NCBI GenBank assembly: GCA_018713585.1
Contig: DVON01000029.1
Coordinates: forward strand, 1 to 35,122
Direction: 5' to 3'
From: Candidatus Pullilachnospira stercoravium
GTDB lineage: Bacteria > Bacillota > Clostridia > Lachnospirales > Lachnospiraceae
DNA: 35,122 nucleotides
Position 1 is the stretch's first letter. Each line of letters starts with the position of its first letter. A program made the translations under genes and the position numbers. Under the pieces are notes generated by a model. That model saw only the letters and a program-made list of their open reading frames with translations. It ran no database searches and was not told where the DNA came from. Shown here piece by piece: positions 16,821-26,495 of this stretch.

Positions 16821-17354
16821 TCAATCCCTGGATGCCAGATCCCGCTGAATCCCGTCCAGATACGGCACCAGAACACCGCTTCGGCGGGGCAGAAAACCCT
16901 CCGGCTTCAGTTCCTCATACCGGAAGCTTTTTCGTCCTCCCGTCTGTCTCCTTTCCCAGAAAACCTTCAGTTCCCTCAGAGACATATAATAAAATTCATC
17001 CCTGCCGGCATAATAGATCAGCAGGAAGGCCACGCCCTCCTGTCCCTCAAATTCTTCCATAAACTTCATCTGATGTTCATGAATATTGGCCAGCGGAAAG
17101 GTGTCGGCGTGACACTCTTTGGCGTCAAAGCAGACCGGAATCCCCTGCACCACGCCGATATAGTCCACGGTACTTTTCTGTTCAAAATATGCCAGGGTAA
17201 TATGGCGGCTTTCTTTATCGATCCGGATAGGAGTGATGGGGGTGGGAACCTTCTGAATCAGCGCCAGGCCCTTCTCCCGGTACTGCTCGTTGCTCCTGTT
17301 GATCAGCTCCTCCAGAGCGGAGCCGCGAAGTCCTCTGGAATTCCACGTACCCAT
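16821..17354 (-). CDS. recU: Holliday junction resolvase RecU
   Basis: NSRGLRGSALEELINRSNEQYREKGLALIQKVPTPI, STVDYIGVVQGIPVCFDAKEC. Confidence 0.92.
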   Translation of the reverse strand: MGTWNSRGLRGSALEELINRSNEQYREKGLALIQKVPTPITPIRIDKESRHITLAYFEQKSTVDYIGVVQGIPVCFDAKECHADTFPLANIHEHQMKFMEEFEGQEGVAFLLIYYAGRDEFYYMSLRELKVFWERRQTGGRKSFRYEELKPEGFLPRRSGVLVPYLDGIQRDLASRD

Positions 17355-17421
17355 TTTTCTTCACCCCTTCCTCTTCTGCAATGGAACCGGGGCTGCCTGC
17401 CCATGGCCGCAGCCCCTTTTT

Positions 17422-18039
17422 TTACTCGATCCTTCCGAATTTGTCCAGAGGGAAATACCTCCAGACGGCTTTGGCAAGGATTTTATCCCGTTTCACATAC
17501 GTGTTGTTCCACCAGCGGGAGTCCCTGGAATCATTCCGGTTGTCTCCCAGCATGAAATAGCTGTCCTCCGGCACATAATAGGGGCCGAAGCTTCCGGTGG
17601 GCGTTTCCTTTAAGTAATCCTCCTCAAGCGGCTCCTCGGAATCATTGATATAAACTTTTCCGTCGATGATCTCCACCTTTTCCCCGGGAAGACCGATGAC
17701 CCGTTTGATAAACAGCTCCTCTTCATTGTCCGGATACCGGAAAATCGCGATGTCTCCCCTCTGGGGATCTCCGAACTCATAGGCCAGACGGCTGCCGAAA
17801 ATCTGATCTCCCGTCATGATGGTATCCTCCATGGAACCGGAAGGAATCACCGCATTGATCAGCACGAACCGCTTCACCAGAAATACCGCCGCCAGCACAA
17901 TCAAAATCAGCAGCGCATCCTCCAGCAGTTCCCGGCCAATACTCTTTTTCGGTTCCTCTTCTTTCTTCCTTTTTCTCCGTTTTCCCCTTTTTTTCTGTCC
18001 GGATACCGGTACCTTCCGTTCCTCGAACATCTCTTCCAT
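17422..18039 (-). CDS. lepB: Signal peptidase I
   Basis: NAVIPSGSMEDTIMTGDQIFGSR, RGDIAIFRYPDNEEELFIKRVIGLPGE, YFMLGDNRNDSRDSR. Confidence 0.95.
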   Translation of the reverse strand: MEEMFEERKVPVSGQKKRGKRRKRKKEEEPKKSIGRELLEDALLILIVLAAVFLVKRFVLINAVIPSGSMEDTIMTGDQIFGSRLAYEFGDPQRGDIAIFRYPDNEEELFIKRVIGLPGEKVEIIDGKVYINDSEEPLEEDYLKETPTGSFGPYYVPEDSYFMLGDNRNDSRDSRWWNNTYVKRDKILAKAVWRYFPLDKFGRIE

Positions 18040-18105
18040 GTTATCTCTCCTCTTTTATCGAAACCGCCGTAACATTTCAACCTTCCGGCTTTCCTGTTGC
18101 AAACC

Positions 18106-19092
18106 TCATTCCCGGATCTTCGGGATGTGTTTCTTCTCCAGCACTGTCCTCAGATCCCCGGGCAGATCCGCCGTCACCGTCCGGCCCGCCAGCGGCGCAA
18201 GGCATCCGTCCGCTTCCCGGAAGGTCACCTGCCAGGCATGGAGAAACTGGCGGGAAAGCCCGCACATCTCCTTCATCTGGCGGTTCCAGACGGGATCCCC
18301 GTACTTGGGATCACCGGCCAGCGGATGGCCAGTGGCCGCCAGATGGCTGCGGATCTGATGGGTTTTCCCGGTGATCAGCTTTACCCGCAGAAGGGTACAG
18401 GTCCCGTCGCTCCACAGCGGCTCCCATGCGGTATGAATCGGCGATGCTCCCGGAGCGTAAGCGTCCAGAACCGTCACCTGATTGCCCACGGCATCTTTTT
18501 TCAGATAGGCGGTAAGATCCCGCTTTTTGCTGATTTTCCCCCGGACCAGGGCCAGATAATACTTGTCTGCCGTCCGCGTCTTCAATGCCGCCGAAAGATC
18601 CTGCAGCCCCCGCAGCGTTTTTCCCGCCAGCACCAGGCCGCTGGTATTCCGGTCCAGCCGGTTGCACACCGAAGGCCGGAAGGTGGCAAGCTGTGTCCGG
18701 GAAATCTCTCCTCTTCTCAGCAGATCCGCCGTCAGATACTCCACCAGAGACACGTCCCGGGGGGACGCTTTCTGGGAAAGCATCCCCGCCGGCTTGTTGA
18801 TGACCATGATGTTTTCATCTTCGTAAACCACCTGATACGGCGCCTTTCCCTCTGGAAGTTTCTCCTGTTTTTTCCCCTGAAAGTTCTCGATGGTCTCCCG
18901 GGCCAGATACAATGTCACCTGGTCATCCAACGCCAGCTTTTCACTGCCGGATGCCCGCTTCCCGTTGAGAAGGATATTTTTCTTGCGGAGCATCCGGTAG
19001 AGAAATCCCGCCGGCGCCTGATCCAGATATTTTTTCAGATATTTGTCCAGCCGCTGTCCGGCTTCATTTTTTCCAATGGTTACTGTCTCCAC
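18106..19092 (-). CDS. RluA/RluD-family pseudouridine synthase
   Basis: VINKPAGMLSQK, NRLDRNTSGLVLAGKT, TGKTHQIRSHLAATGHPLAGDPKYG. Confidence 0.93.
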   Translation of the reverse strand: METVTIGKNEAGQRLDKYLKKYLDQAPAGFLYRMLRKKNILLNGKRASGSEKLALDDQVTLYLARETIENFQGKKQEKLPEGKAPYQVVYEDENIMVINKPAGMLSQKASPRDVSLVEYLTADLLRRGEISRTQLATFRPSVCNRLDRNTSGLVLAGKTLRGLQDLSAALKTRTADKYYLALVRGKISKKRDLTAYLKKDAVGNQVTVLDAYAPGASPIHTAWEPLWSDGTCTLLRVKLITGKTHQIRSHLAATGHPLAGDPKYGDPVWNRQMKEMCGLSRQFLHAWQVTFREADGCLAPLAGRTVTADLPGDLRTVLEKKHIPKIRE

Positions 19093-19103
19093 GCGTCTGC
19101 CCC

Positions 19104-19706
19104 CTACAGAGAAATGGCCAGGATGAGATGACGGATCAGCTCATCGCGGCTAAGCTCCGGATACCTCTCATCCGGCGTAAACTTGATATCCCGTTCCAGT
19201 TCTTCTTTGTGCGCGTTCAGATGATCCAGACGGTCCAGGTAAGTCCGTTTTTCCTTAAACACCTTCACCTCAGTCTTAAAGCCGTTCTGCTTCAGAATTT
19301 TCCGGATATGCTGCTCAATAAATTCCGGGGACTCTTTCATCCGGGAGGAATAGGCCGCCACTTTATTTCCGCAGATGGCCACCGCATCCAGAAACGCATT
19401 CTTCTCATACGTGGTAACCACCAGCTCATATGCCATGGTCAGATCCTTCTGATGCTGGCGGATCTCCCGGTACAGCGTCTCCTCCATGGGCTGCTGCATC
19501 CACATCATGATCACACCCACCATGGACCGGCAGGCCGGCAGACAGCCCACCACCGCAATCACGGTGATCAGATTGTTTCTGGTGCCCGTGACCAGCACTC
19601 CGGCGATAAAAGCAGCCAGCGGAAGCAGAAACAAGCCCAGCGTCACCAGAATCCGCCGCTTCTTCTGCCACCGGATATATCCAAATTCACCTTTTTGTAC
19701 CTTCAT
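19104..19706 (-). CDS. Hypothetical membrane protein (two predicted TM helices, cytoplasmic C-terminal domain)
   Basis: RRILVTLGLFLLPLAAFIAGVLVTGTRNNLITVIAVVGCLPACRSMVGVIMM, then a soluble region; start uncertain. Confidence 0.6.
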   Translation of the reverse strand: MKVQKGEFGYIRWQKKRRILVTLGLFLLPLAAFIAGVLVTGTRNNLITVIAVVGCLPACRSMVGVIMMWMQQPMEETLYREIRQHQKDLTMAYELVVTTYEKNAFLDAVAICGNKVAAYSSRMKESPEFIEQHIRKILKQNGFKTEVKVFKEKRTYLDRLDHLNAHKEELERDIKFTPDERYPELSRDELIRHLILAISL

Positions 19707-19825
19707 GTCTTCTGTCCTCTCTGTCATACTGTTGAAACAGACATTGCCCGTTTCCATTGTACATCCTATCAAATTCTTCCCGGTTTACCAATAGTTTTTG
19801 GGAAATTTCTCAGAAATTTCATATT

Positions 19826-21721
19826 TTACCTGCGGCGCCCATCCTTCTTTCTTTTCTCCGGATGCCGTACGTTTTTTGTCTGTTCCCGCCGTTTTCCCTG
19901 TTTTCCGGACGGATGAGCGCCTCTCTCCGGCCGGATCAGGCAGCGGGGCCCCCAGCCGATCAGATCCGTTCTGTGGGCCTTATGAAGAGCCTCCTCCACC
20001 AGCTTCCGGTTTTCGGGAAGCCGGTACTGAATCAGCGCCCGCTGCATGGCCTTCTCATGGGGATCCCTGGGCACATAAACCGGCTGCATGGTCAGAGGAT
20101 CCAGGCCGGTGTAGTACATGCAGGTGGAAATGGTGGAGGGCGTGGGATAGAAATCCTGGGCCTGCTCCGGCATAAATCCCATATCCCGGATATACTCCGC
20201 CAGCTCCACCGCCTCCTTCAGCCCGCAGCCGGGATGGGAGGACATAAAATAGGGAAGGGCATACTGTTCCTGATGAAGCTTCTTCACGCAGGAGCGGTAC
20301 TGCCGCAGGAATTCCTCGTACACCCCGTGGGAAGGCTTTCCCATCCGCTTCAGCACCGGCTCCGATACATGCTCCGGGGCCACCCGCAGCTGTCCGCTGA
20401 CATGGTATTTCACCAGTTCCTGAAGAAACGGGGTTTTCCTGTCCGCCAGCACATAATCAAAACGGATGCCGGAACGGATAAATACTTTCTTTACCCCGGG
20501 CAGGTTCCTGAGCTTTTCAAGAAGGGCCAGATAATCCCGGTGATCCGCCTCCAGATGAGGACAGGGCGTAGGGAACAGGCACTGCCGTCCCCTGCAGGCG
20601 CCCCGCGTAAGCTGCTTTTTGCAGGCCGGCTGGCGGAAATCGGCGGTGGGGCCTCCCACATCGTGGATATATCCCTTGAAATCCGGCTCCTTCGTCATCT
20701 GTACCGCCTCTTCAAGCAGCGACTCATGGCTTCTGGCCTGGACGATCCTCCCCTGGTGAAAGGTGAGGGCGCAGAAATTACAGCTGCCAAAGCAGCCCCG
20801 GCAGCTGGTAAGACTGAAACGGATTTCTTCGATGGCGGGAATTCCGCCCTCCTTCTCATACATGGGATGGTAGGTTCCCATATAGGGCAGTCCGTACACA
20901 TCGTCCATCTCCTGCATGGTCAGCGGATAGGCCGGCGGATTCTGCACCACATACCCCCGGCTTCCGTAGTCCTCCACCAGTGTTTGGGCGGTGAAGGGGT
21001 CCGTGTTCCGGTACTGGACGGCAAAGCTCTCAGCATACCGGCGGGGGCTGGCGGCAATCTCCTCAAAGGAAGGGAGAAACACCGGGTCCGGGATGTGGTC
21101 CGTGTGGCGGCACCGGTACACCGTTCCCCGTATGAAGGTGAGATCCTGCACCGCAATCCCCGCCTCCAGAGCCTCGGCGATCTCCACGATGGAATGTTCC
21201 CCCATACCGTAGGAGATCAGATCCGCGCCGGAGTCCAGAAGCACCGACCGGCGGATTTTATCCGACCAGTAATCGTAATGGCCCAGACGCCGCAGGCTGG
21301 CCTCAATGCCTCCCAGAATGATGGGCGTCTTCTTATAAACCCGCCGGATCAGATTTCCGTAGACCGTCACCGCCCGGTCCGGCCGAAGCCCCATCCGGCC
21401 GCCCGGGGAGTAGGAATCCCGATGGCGGCGTTTTCTGGCCACCGTATAGTGGTTCACCATGGAATCCATATTGCCCGCCGACACCAGAAAAGCCAGACGG
21501 GGTTCCCCCAGCGCCTGGATGCTTCTCTCGTCCTTCCAGTCCGGCTGGGCGATGATGCCCACCGTATACCCTCTGCTCTCCAGCAGACGGCTGATGATGG
21601 CCGGCCCGAAGGAGGAGTGATCCACATAAGCGTCCCCGGTCACGTAGACAAAATCCAGCTGGGAAATGCCCCTCTGTTCACATTCTTCTTTCGTCACCGG
21701 CAAAAACTGTCTCTCCATCAA
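19826..21721 (-). CDS. YgiQ-family radical SAM protein
   Basis: SCRGCFGSCNFCALTFHQGR radical SAM CxxxCxxC; GGIEASLRRLGHYDYWSDK; RVAPEHVSEPVL. Confidence 0.93.
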   Translation of the reverse strand: MMERQFLPVTKEECEQRGISQLDFVYVTGDAYVDHSSFGPAIISRLLESRGYTVGIIAQPDWKDERSIQALGEPRLAFLVSAGNMDSMVNHYTVARKRRHRDSYSPGGRMGLRPDRAVTVYGNLIRRVYKKTPIILGGIEASLRRLGHYDYWSDKIRRSVLLDSGADLISYGMGEHSIVEIAEALEAGIAVQDLTFIRGTVYRCRHTDHIPDPVFLPSFEEIAASPRRYAESFAVQYRNTDPFTAQTLVEDYGSRGYVVQNPPAYPLTMQEMDDVYGLPYMGTYHPMYEKEGGIPAIEEIRFSLTSCRGCFGSCNFCALTFHQGRIVQARSHESLLEEAVQMTKEPDFKGYIHDVGGPTADFRQPACKKQLTRGACRGRQCLFPTPCPHLEADHRDYLALLEKLRNLPGVKKVFIRSGIRFDYVLADRKTPFLQELVKYHVSGQLRVAPEHVSEPVLKRMGKPSHGVYEEFLRQYRSCVKKLHQEQYALPYFMSSHPGCGLKEAVELAEYIRDMGFMPEQAQDFYPTPSTISTCMYYTGLDPLTMQPVYVPRDPHEKAMQRALIQYRLPENRKLVEEALHKAHRTDLIGWGPRCLIRPERGAHPSGKQGKRREQTKNVRHPEKRKKDGRRR

Positions 21722-22383
21722 AGTACCTCATAACTTTCCCGCAGGATATCGTAATAATCCTGGATATAGTAATCCGCCAGTCTCCGCTTCTCTTCCCTCT
21801 GGTCCCGGCTTGCATCGTCCTCCACGGCGCAGGTTTTCATCCCCGCCCGCCGGCCCGCCAGAAGTCCCATGGGGATGTCCTCCATCACCAGACATTCCTT
21901 TTCGCCGACTCCCAGATCCGAAGCCACCAGCTGATAGATATCGGGACTGGGCTTTCCCCGCTTTACTTCACAGCAGGTATGTACGGAATCAAACAGCGCC
22001 TCCACCTGCTGGGCCTTCAGCACCGTCTGAATCATCTCCATGCCGTTAGAGCTGGCGATACCGGTGCGGATACCCTGCCGCCGAAGCTCCCAAAGAAATT
22101 CCCTGGCTCCCGGCTTTAGTGGCACCTGGCTGCGGTACTTCTCCCTGGCCATATCCATCCACTCTTTTTTGATCTCCTCCAGGTCATCCGGCAGAGCGAA
22201 CCGTTTTTTAAAATAAACGGCCGTCTCCGTCAGGCTCATGCCCTCGATGGACCGCTGAAGATCTTCCGGAAGCGGCAGATGACGGCTTCCCAGATATTCG
22301 ATATCGATATCCTTCCACATCCACATGGAATCCACCAGGGTTCCGTCCAGATCGAACAGAACCGCTCTGATATTGTTCAGCAT
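21718..22383 (-). CDS. HAD-superfamily phosphatase (beta-phosphoglucomutase-like)
   Basis: LFDLDGTLVDSMW, GIASSNGM, KRGKPSPDIYQLVASDLGVGEKECLVMEDIPMGLLAGRRAGM. Confidence 0.9.
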   Translation of the reverse strand: MLNNIRAVLFDLDGTLVDSMWMWKDIDIEYLGSRHLPLPEDLQRSIEGMSLTETAVYFKKRFALPDDLEEIKKEWMDMAREKYRSQVPLKPGAREFLWELRRQGIRTGIASSNGMEMIQTVLKAQQVEALFDSVHTCCEVKRGKPSPDIYQLVASDLGVGEKECLVMEDIPMGLLAGRRAGMKTCAVEDDASRDQREEKRRLADYYIQDYYDILRESYEVL

Positions 22384-22395
22384 ACGTTCCTCCCG

Positions 22396-23127
22396 TCAGC
22401 CGCCGTCCGCATCCAGACCCAGCAGCCGCATTTCCTCCTGTGTCAATTTGCGGTACTGTCCCGGCGCCAGCCTTTCATCCAGTGTCAGCGGCCCCATGGA
22501 CAGCCGTTTCAGCCAGATCACCCGGCCTCCCCTGGCCGCCACCATCCGCTTCACCTGATGATACCGGCCCTCCGACACCGTGATCAGCACCTGGCAGATC
22601 CCATCCGTCTCCCCGCAGATCTGAAGCTTCGCCGGGAGGGCCGGTTTCTCATCCCCGATATCCAGCCCCGCGGCGAAAGCTTTCACATCCTCCGGCCCCA
22701 GACTTCCTTCCACCCGGGCGCAGTAGGTTTTCTCCACATGCTTCTTCGGGGAAAGCAGCCGGTGGGCCAGCGGGCCGTCGTCCGTCAAAAGCAGCAGCCC
22801 TTCCGTATCCTTGTCCAGCCGCCCCACGGGAAAAAGCCCCCGCCGGATGTTGGCCGGCAAAAGCTCCAGCACGGTCCTCTCGGAGGCGTCCTCCGTGGCA
22901 GACACACAGCCGCCCGGCTTGTTCAGCATATAATACCGGTTTTTCTGAAAGGTGAACCGGATCCCCTCCGCCTCCACCACGTCGGAGGCGGGATCCACCT
23001 TCAGCTCCGGCTTCTTTGCCGGCTGCCCGTTCACCGTCACCTTTCCTTTCCGGATCTTTTCCTTCACCTGGCTGCGGGTGCCTGCGCCCGCGTCGGCCAG
23101 ATACTTGTCCAGACGTATTCCTGCCAT
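22396..23127 (-). CDS. RsuA/RluB-family pseudouridine synthase
   Basis: S4 domain IRLDKYLADAGAGTRSQVKEKIRKGKVTVNG; FPVGRLDKDTEGLLLLTDDG; EGRYHQVKRMVAARGG. Start moved to ATG at 23127. Confidence 0.92.
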   Translation of the reverse strand: MAGIRLDKYLADAGAGTRSQVKEKIRKGKVTVNGQPAKKPELKVDPASDVVEAEGIRFTFQKNRYYMLNKPGGCVSATEDASERTVLELLPANIRRGLFPVGRLDKDTEGLLLLTDDGPLAHRLLSPKKHVEKTYCARVEGSLGPEDVKAFAAGLDIGDEKPALPAKLQICGETDGICQVLITVSEGRYHQVKRMVAARGGRVIWLKRLSMGPLTLDERLAPGQYRKLTQEEMRLLGLDADGG

Positions 23128-23239
23128 CTTACTTCCTCCATCGTCTCCGTCTCGCCTTCCGGCCGCTGATATTTTCTCCCGCCCCAGGCTTTTCTCCTGC
23201 TCACCAGGCTTCCCGGCAGCGGCCCTCTGTTTCATTCCG

Positions 23240-24607
23240 TCACTGCCACCGCCAGCCGGCGCTGTATTTGTTTTTCAGCATACCGCCCGCCAGCTTTCCC
23301 CAGCCCAGAGGATGCCCGTCCACGCACACCAGCTGCCATCCCTTTTTCCTTGCCGGGGACAGATCCGACACATCCAGCGTCTCCCCTTTCAGGTAACGGA
23401 TCACCCGGGGATCCTCCCGTTTCAGAAGAATACAGGAGTCATAGGTGTCCGGCCCCAGCGTCATGGCCAGCGCCTGGGAAGGCTCAAACCGGCGGCGGGC
23501 ACAGTCTCCCAGATACAGGCCGGTCCGCAGATACCGGAGCCCCTCCGGCATCCCGTCCCGTTTTCCCTTCAGATAAATCCGCTCCTGTTTCACGTCAAAA
23601 ACAGGATCCTCCACACCCAGACGGCAGCCCTTCAGAAATTCCTCCGCCTCCGGCGAAATTCCGGCCGGAGACGCTACGGCTTCCCGGCGGGATACCTCCG
23701 ACAAATCCGCCGTCTCTTTGGCAAACAGCGCCAGGAAATGCCCTTCCCCGGCCATCCGGTGGGGGAAAATCCGCACACAGTCTGTCAGGCCCAGCCTTCC
23801 CGGTTCAAATCCCTCATAGCCTTCCATGGGAATCAGCCGCATCTTAGGGCGCTTCTTAAGCAGCCAGGCCACGATCTCCTCATCCTCCCGCACGTCAAAG
23901 GTGCAGGTGGAATACATCAGCATGCCGCCGGGCTTCAGAAGATCCGCCGCCTGCAAAATCAGCTTTTTCTGAATCTCACAGTAATACTCCGGCCCCCGCT
24001 CCTGCCAGGAGCGGATCATGGAAGGATCCTTCCGGAACATGCCCTCGCCGGAACAGGGGGCGTCCACCAGCACCTTGTCGAAAAACTCCGGCATCCTTGC
24101 GGCCAGTTTTTCCGGATCCTCGCTGAGCACATAGATGTTGGGAAGGCCTGCCAGCTCCAGGTTTTTCAGAAGCGCCCGGGCTCTGGAGCTGCTGATATCG
24201 TTGGCCGCCAGGAGGCCCTTTCCCTGAAGCTTCGCCCCCAGCTCCGTGGCCTTTCCTCCGGGCGCCGCGCACAGATCCAGCACCCGGTCCCCGGGTTCCA
24301 CCGGAAGGCGGCTGGCCGGGGTCATGGCGCTGGGCTCCTGCAGATAATACAGGCCGGCATAATAATAGGGGTCCCTGGAGGGCTGCGCGCTGCTGTCATA
24401 CGTAAATCCATTGGAAATCCACGGAACCCTCTTCACCCCAAACGGCAGTTTTTCCTCCAGCTCATCCGGCGGGATTTTCCACCGGTTGGCCCGAAGGCCG
24501 CTGCGGGGCTCTTCCCCGCAGCTTTTCAGATAAGCCTCGTACTCTCCTCCCAGAAGCTCCTTCATCTTTTTGGCAAAGGAGGAGGGCAGCTGTATCGTAT
24601 CTCTCAA
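23240..24607 (-). CDS. NOL1/NOP2/Sun-family rRNA cytosine-C5-methyltransferase (RsmF-like)
   Basis: DLCAAPGGKATELGA, VLVDAPCSGEGMFRKDP, YSTCTFDVREDEEIV; TTG start at 24607 with AAGGAG upstream. Confidence 0.92.
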   Translation of the reverse strand: MRDTIQLPSSFAKKMKELLGGEYEAYLKSCGEEPRSGLRANRWKIPPDELEEKLPFGVKRVPWISNGFTYDSSAQPSRDPYYYAGLYYLQEPSAMTPASRLPVEPGDRVLDLCAAPGGKATELGAKLQGKGLLAANDISSSRARALLKNLELAGLPNIYVLSEDPEKLAARMPEFFDKVLVDAPCSGEGMFRKDPSMIRSWQERGPEYYCEIQKKLILQAADLLKPGGMLMYSTCTFDVREDEEIVAWLLKKRPKMRLIPMEGYEGFEPGRLGLTDCVRIFPHRMAGEGHFLALFAKETADLSEVSRREAVASPAGISPEAEEFLKGCRLGVEDPVFDVKQERIYLKGKRDGMPEGLRYLRTGLYLGDCARRRFEPSQALAMTLGPDTYDSCILLKREDPRVIRYLKGETLDVSDLSPARKKGWQLVCVDGHPLGWGKLAGGMLKNKYSAGWRWQ

Positions 24608-24620
24608 ATCGTACTCCTTC

Positions 24621-25439
24621 CTACATCTCCGGATCACAGGTGACCGCCTGGGCCCGGTAGCCCTCCGCGATCACATCCAGCTGCTGGTGAAACCGCTTCA
24701 GCTTCATCAGATCATTGGAAGCATAGATCCTGTAAAATTCATCCTGGATTTTCTCCACCTCCCGCTTGCTGGACTTCCGGTAGAGATTCTCGATATTTCC
24801 CAGAATATCCATCACCAGATTCCGCTGCAGAAGCGAGGAGTTCTGGGCGTTCATGATCTCTCCCCGCACGGAGGACATCTCATTGTCCAGGGCAATGATG
24901 GCCTCCGCGGCCTTGGAAAGCCGCTCCCGCACATGAGGCGGTATGTTGGTCTTGTATTTGTACTGCAGGGAGTGCTCGATGGTGGCCCAGAAATTCATGG
25001 CCATGGTCCGGATCTGCAACTCCGCCTGGATCTTCTTCGGCCCGTTCAGCGTCTCCACGGTGTAGTAAATCACCAGATGGTAACTGCGGTAGCCGCTCTC
25101 CTTCATATTCCGGATATAATCCTTCTCGCACTTGATCTCCATATCCGACCGGTGGGCCACAATATCCGCCACCCGCCAGATATCCTCCACAAACTGGCAG
25201 ATGATCCGGATCCCCGCGATATCCTCCACCTGCTCTTCCATTTCCTCAAAAGGAATCCCCTTGCGCTGCATCTTTTCCAGAATACTGGTGACACTTTTCA
25301 CCCGTCCCGTCACCTGCTCAATGGGGGAATACAGATTCCTCTCCCTGTGTTCCCTGGCCAGGTGGTTGAACTTTTCCACCAGCTCATGGACTGCCAGCTC
25401 ATAGGGGAGCAACCGTTCACGCCATAACTGTATTTCCAT
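24621..25439 (-). CDS. Small alarmone (p)ppGpp synthetase (GTP pyrophosphokinase family, no HD domain)
   Basis: VTGRVKSVTSILEKMQRKG, DIAGIRIICQFVEDIW, SGYRSYHLVIYY, AELQIRTMAMNFWATIEHSLQYK. Confidence 0.92.
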   Translation of the reverse strand: MEIQLWRERLLPYELAVHELVEKFNHLAREHRERNLYSPIEQVTGRVKSVTSILEKMQRKGIPFEEMEEQVEDIAGIRIICQFVEDIWRVADIVAHRSDMEIKCEKDYIRNMKESGYRSYHLVIYYTVETLNGPKKIQAELQIRTMAMNFWATIEHSLQYKYKTNIPPHVRERLSKAAEAIIALDNEMSSVRGEIMNAQNSSLLQRNLVMDILGNIENLYRKSSKREVEKIQDEFYRIYASNDLMKLKRFHQQLDVIAEGYRAQAVTCDPEM

Positions 25440-25506
25440 ATTACCTCTCCTTATTCTGTCCCTGATCGTCCGGTCTCTTTTGTTTTTTCATTATAGCATA
25501 CTTTTC

Positions 25507-26394
25507 TCAGTAAGTGTACTCCCCGGCGGTATTCTCCAGATACCTGAGGACGGCATAGGGGTTGACGCTGATCTCCCTGCGGTTTTGGCTCCGGATATAG
25601 ATGCCGAAATGCAGATGCACCGGAAATTTTCCTCTGGTTCCCTCCGGTCCGTAGCCGGTGTCTCCCATCAGGCCCAAAAGTTCTCCTGCCCGAACGGAAT
25701 CTCCCTCCTGAAAGTCTCTGCTGTAGGAATCCAGATGCGCGTAATAAAAATATCCCCCCGACGGACTGCGGATGCCGATCCGCCAGCCGCCCAGCGGCAG
25801 CCAGCCCACCTTCTCCACCACCCCGTCGGTGACACTGACCACCGGGTAATATCCGCTGATATTTTTGCTGCCGAACAGATCCGTTCCCTCGTGCGTCCGC
25901 TGGCCGCCGTAGGTTCTGGAAGCCCCGAAGGTGTCCTCAAAGACCGCCGCATCCTCCCCGCCCGATGGCCGCGGAACCGGGAAATACTCCAGATCTCCGA
26001 AAACTGCCCGGTATGCTTCCCGGAGTGCGGAAAAATCCGAAGCCCTTTTCTCCTCCAGAAGTTTTGCCTTGCCGGCCAGCTCCTCCCGGGAAATCTTTTC
26101 CCGGCCGTCAAGAGAAAATTCCTCTTCCGTCATCCACGCGGCAAGCCCTGTCTCCATGGAAATTTTTCCCTGATCCGAAAATTCCTTCAGCTGCCTTAAG
26201 TTTTCCTCTCCCACAGACAGCTGCCGGAAAGCGGCCGTTTCCACCGGATTTTCCGGAAGCTTCCGCAGAAAAACTTCTCTCACAAGCCATCCGGACAGCA
26301 GGCTCTGCCCTGCGGACAGCAGAATCGTAAGCGCCAGAAGCAGCAAAATCTGTTTTCCCTTTTTCACGCAGGCATCATCCCCCATCCTATACAT
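25507..26394 (-). CDS. M23-family (LytM-like) peptidase, membrane anchored
   Basis: HEGTDLFG, YFYYAHLDSYSRDFQEGDSVRAGELLGLMGDTGYG, HLHFGIY. Start uncertain. Confidence 0.88.
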   Translation of the reverse strand: MYRMGDDACVKKGKQILLLLALTILLSAGQSLLSGWLVREVFLRKLPENPVETAAFRQLSVGEENLRQLKEFSDQGKISMETGLAAWMTEEEFSLDGREKISREELAGKAKLLEEKRASDFSALREAYRAVFGDLEYFPVPRPSGGEDAAVFEDTFGASRTYGGQRTHEGTDLFGSKNISGYYPVVSVTDGVVEKVGWLPLGGWRIGIRSPSGGYFYYAHLDSYSRDFQEGDSVRAGELLGLMGDTGYGPEGTRGKFPVHLHFGIYIRSQNRREISVNPYAVLRYLENTAGEYTY

Positions 26395-26495
26395 CTTATG
26401 CGGAAAACATGCGGTTCAGAACCATTCAATCCCGGATTCTGAAACCGGTCTTCAGAGGCATATACTGAAGTAACGAACCGGCTGCGGAGCTGCCA

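Noticed and set aside
19801-19820. GGAAATTTCTCAGAAATTTC, paired palindromes
   Set aside because: Short AT-rich repeat in an intergenic gap with no link to a promoter or other copies in the window.
19757-21733. 658-aa plus-strand ORF
   Set aside because: Exactly antisense to the well-supported YgiQ radical SAM gene; composition rich in H/R/P/Q/G and no recognisable domain; explained by GC-skewed third codon positions.
22952-24643. 563-aa plus-strand ORF
   Set aside because: Antisense shadow of the RsmF-like and pseudouridine synthase genes; low-complexity composition.
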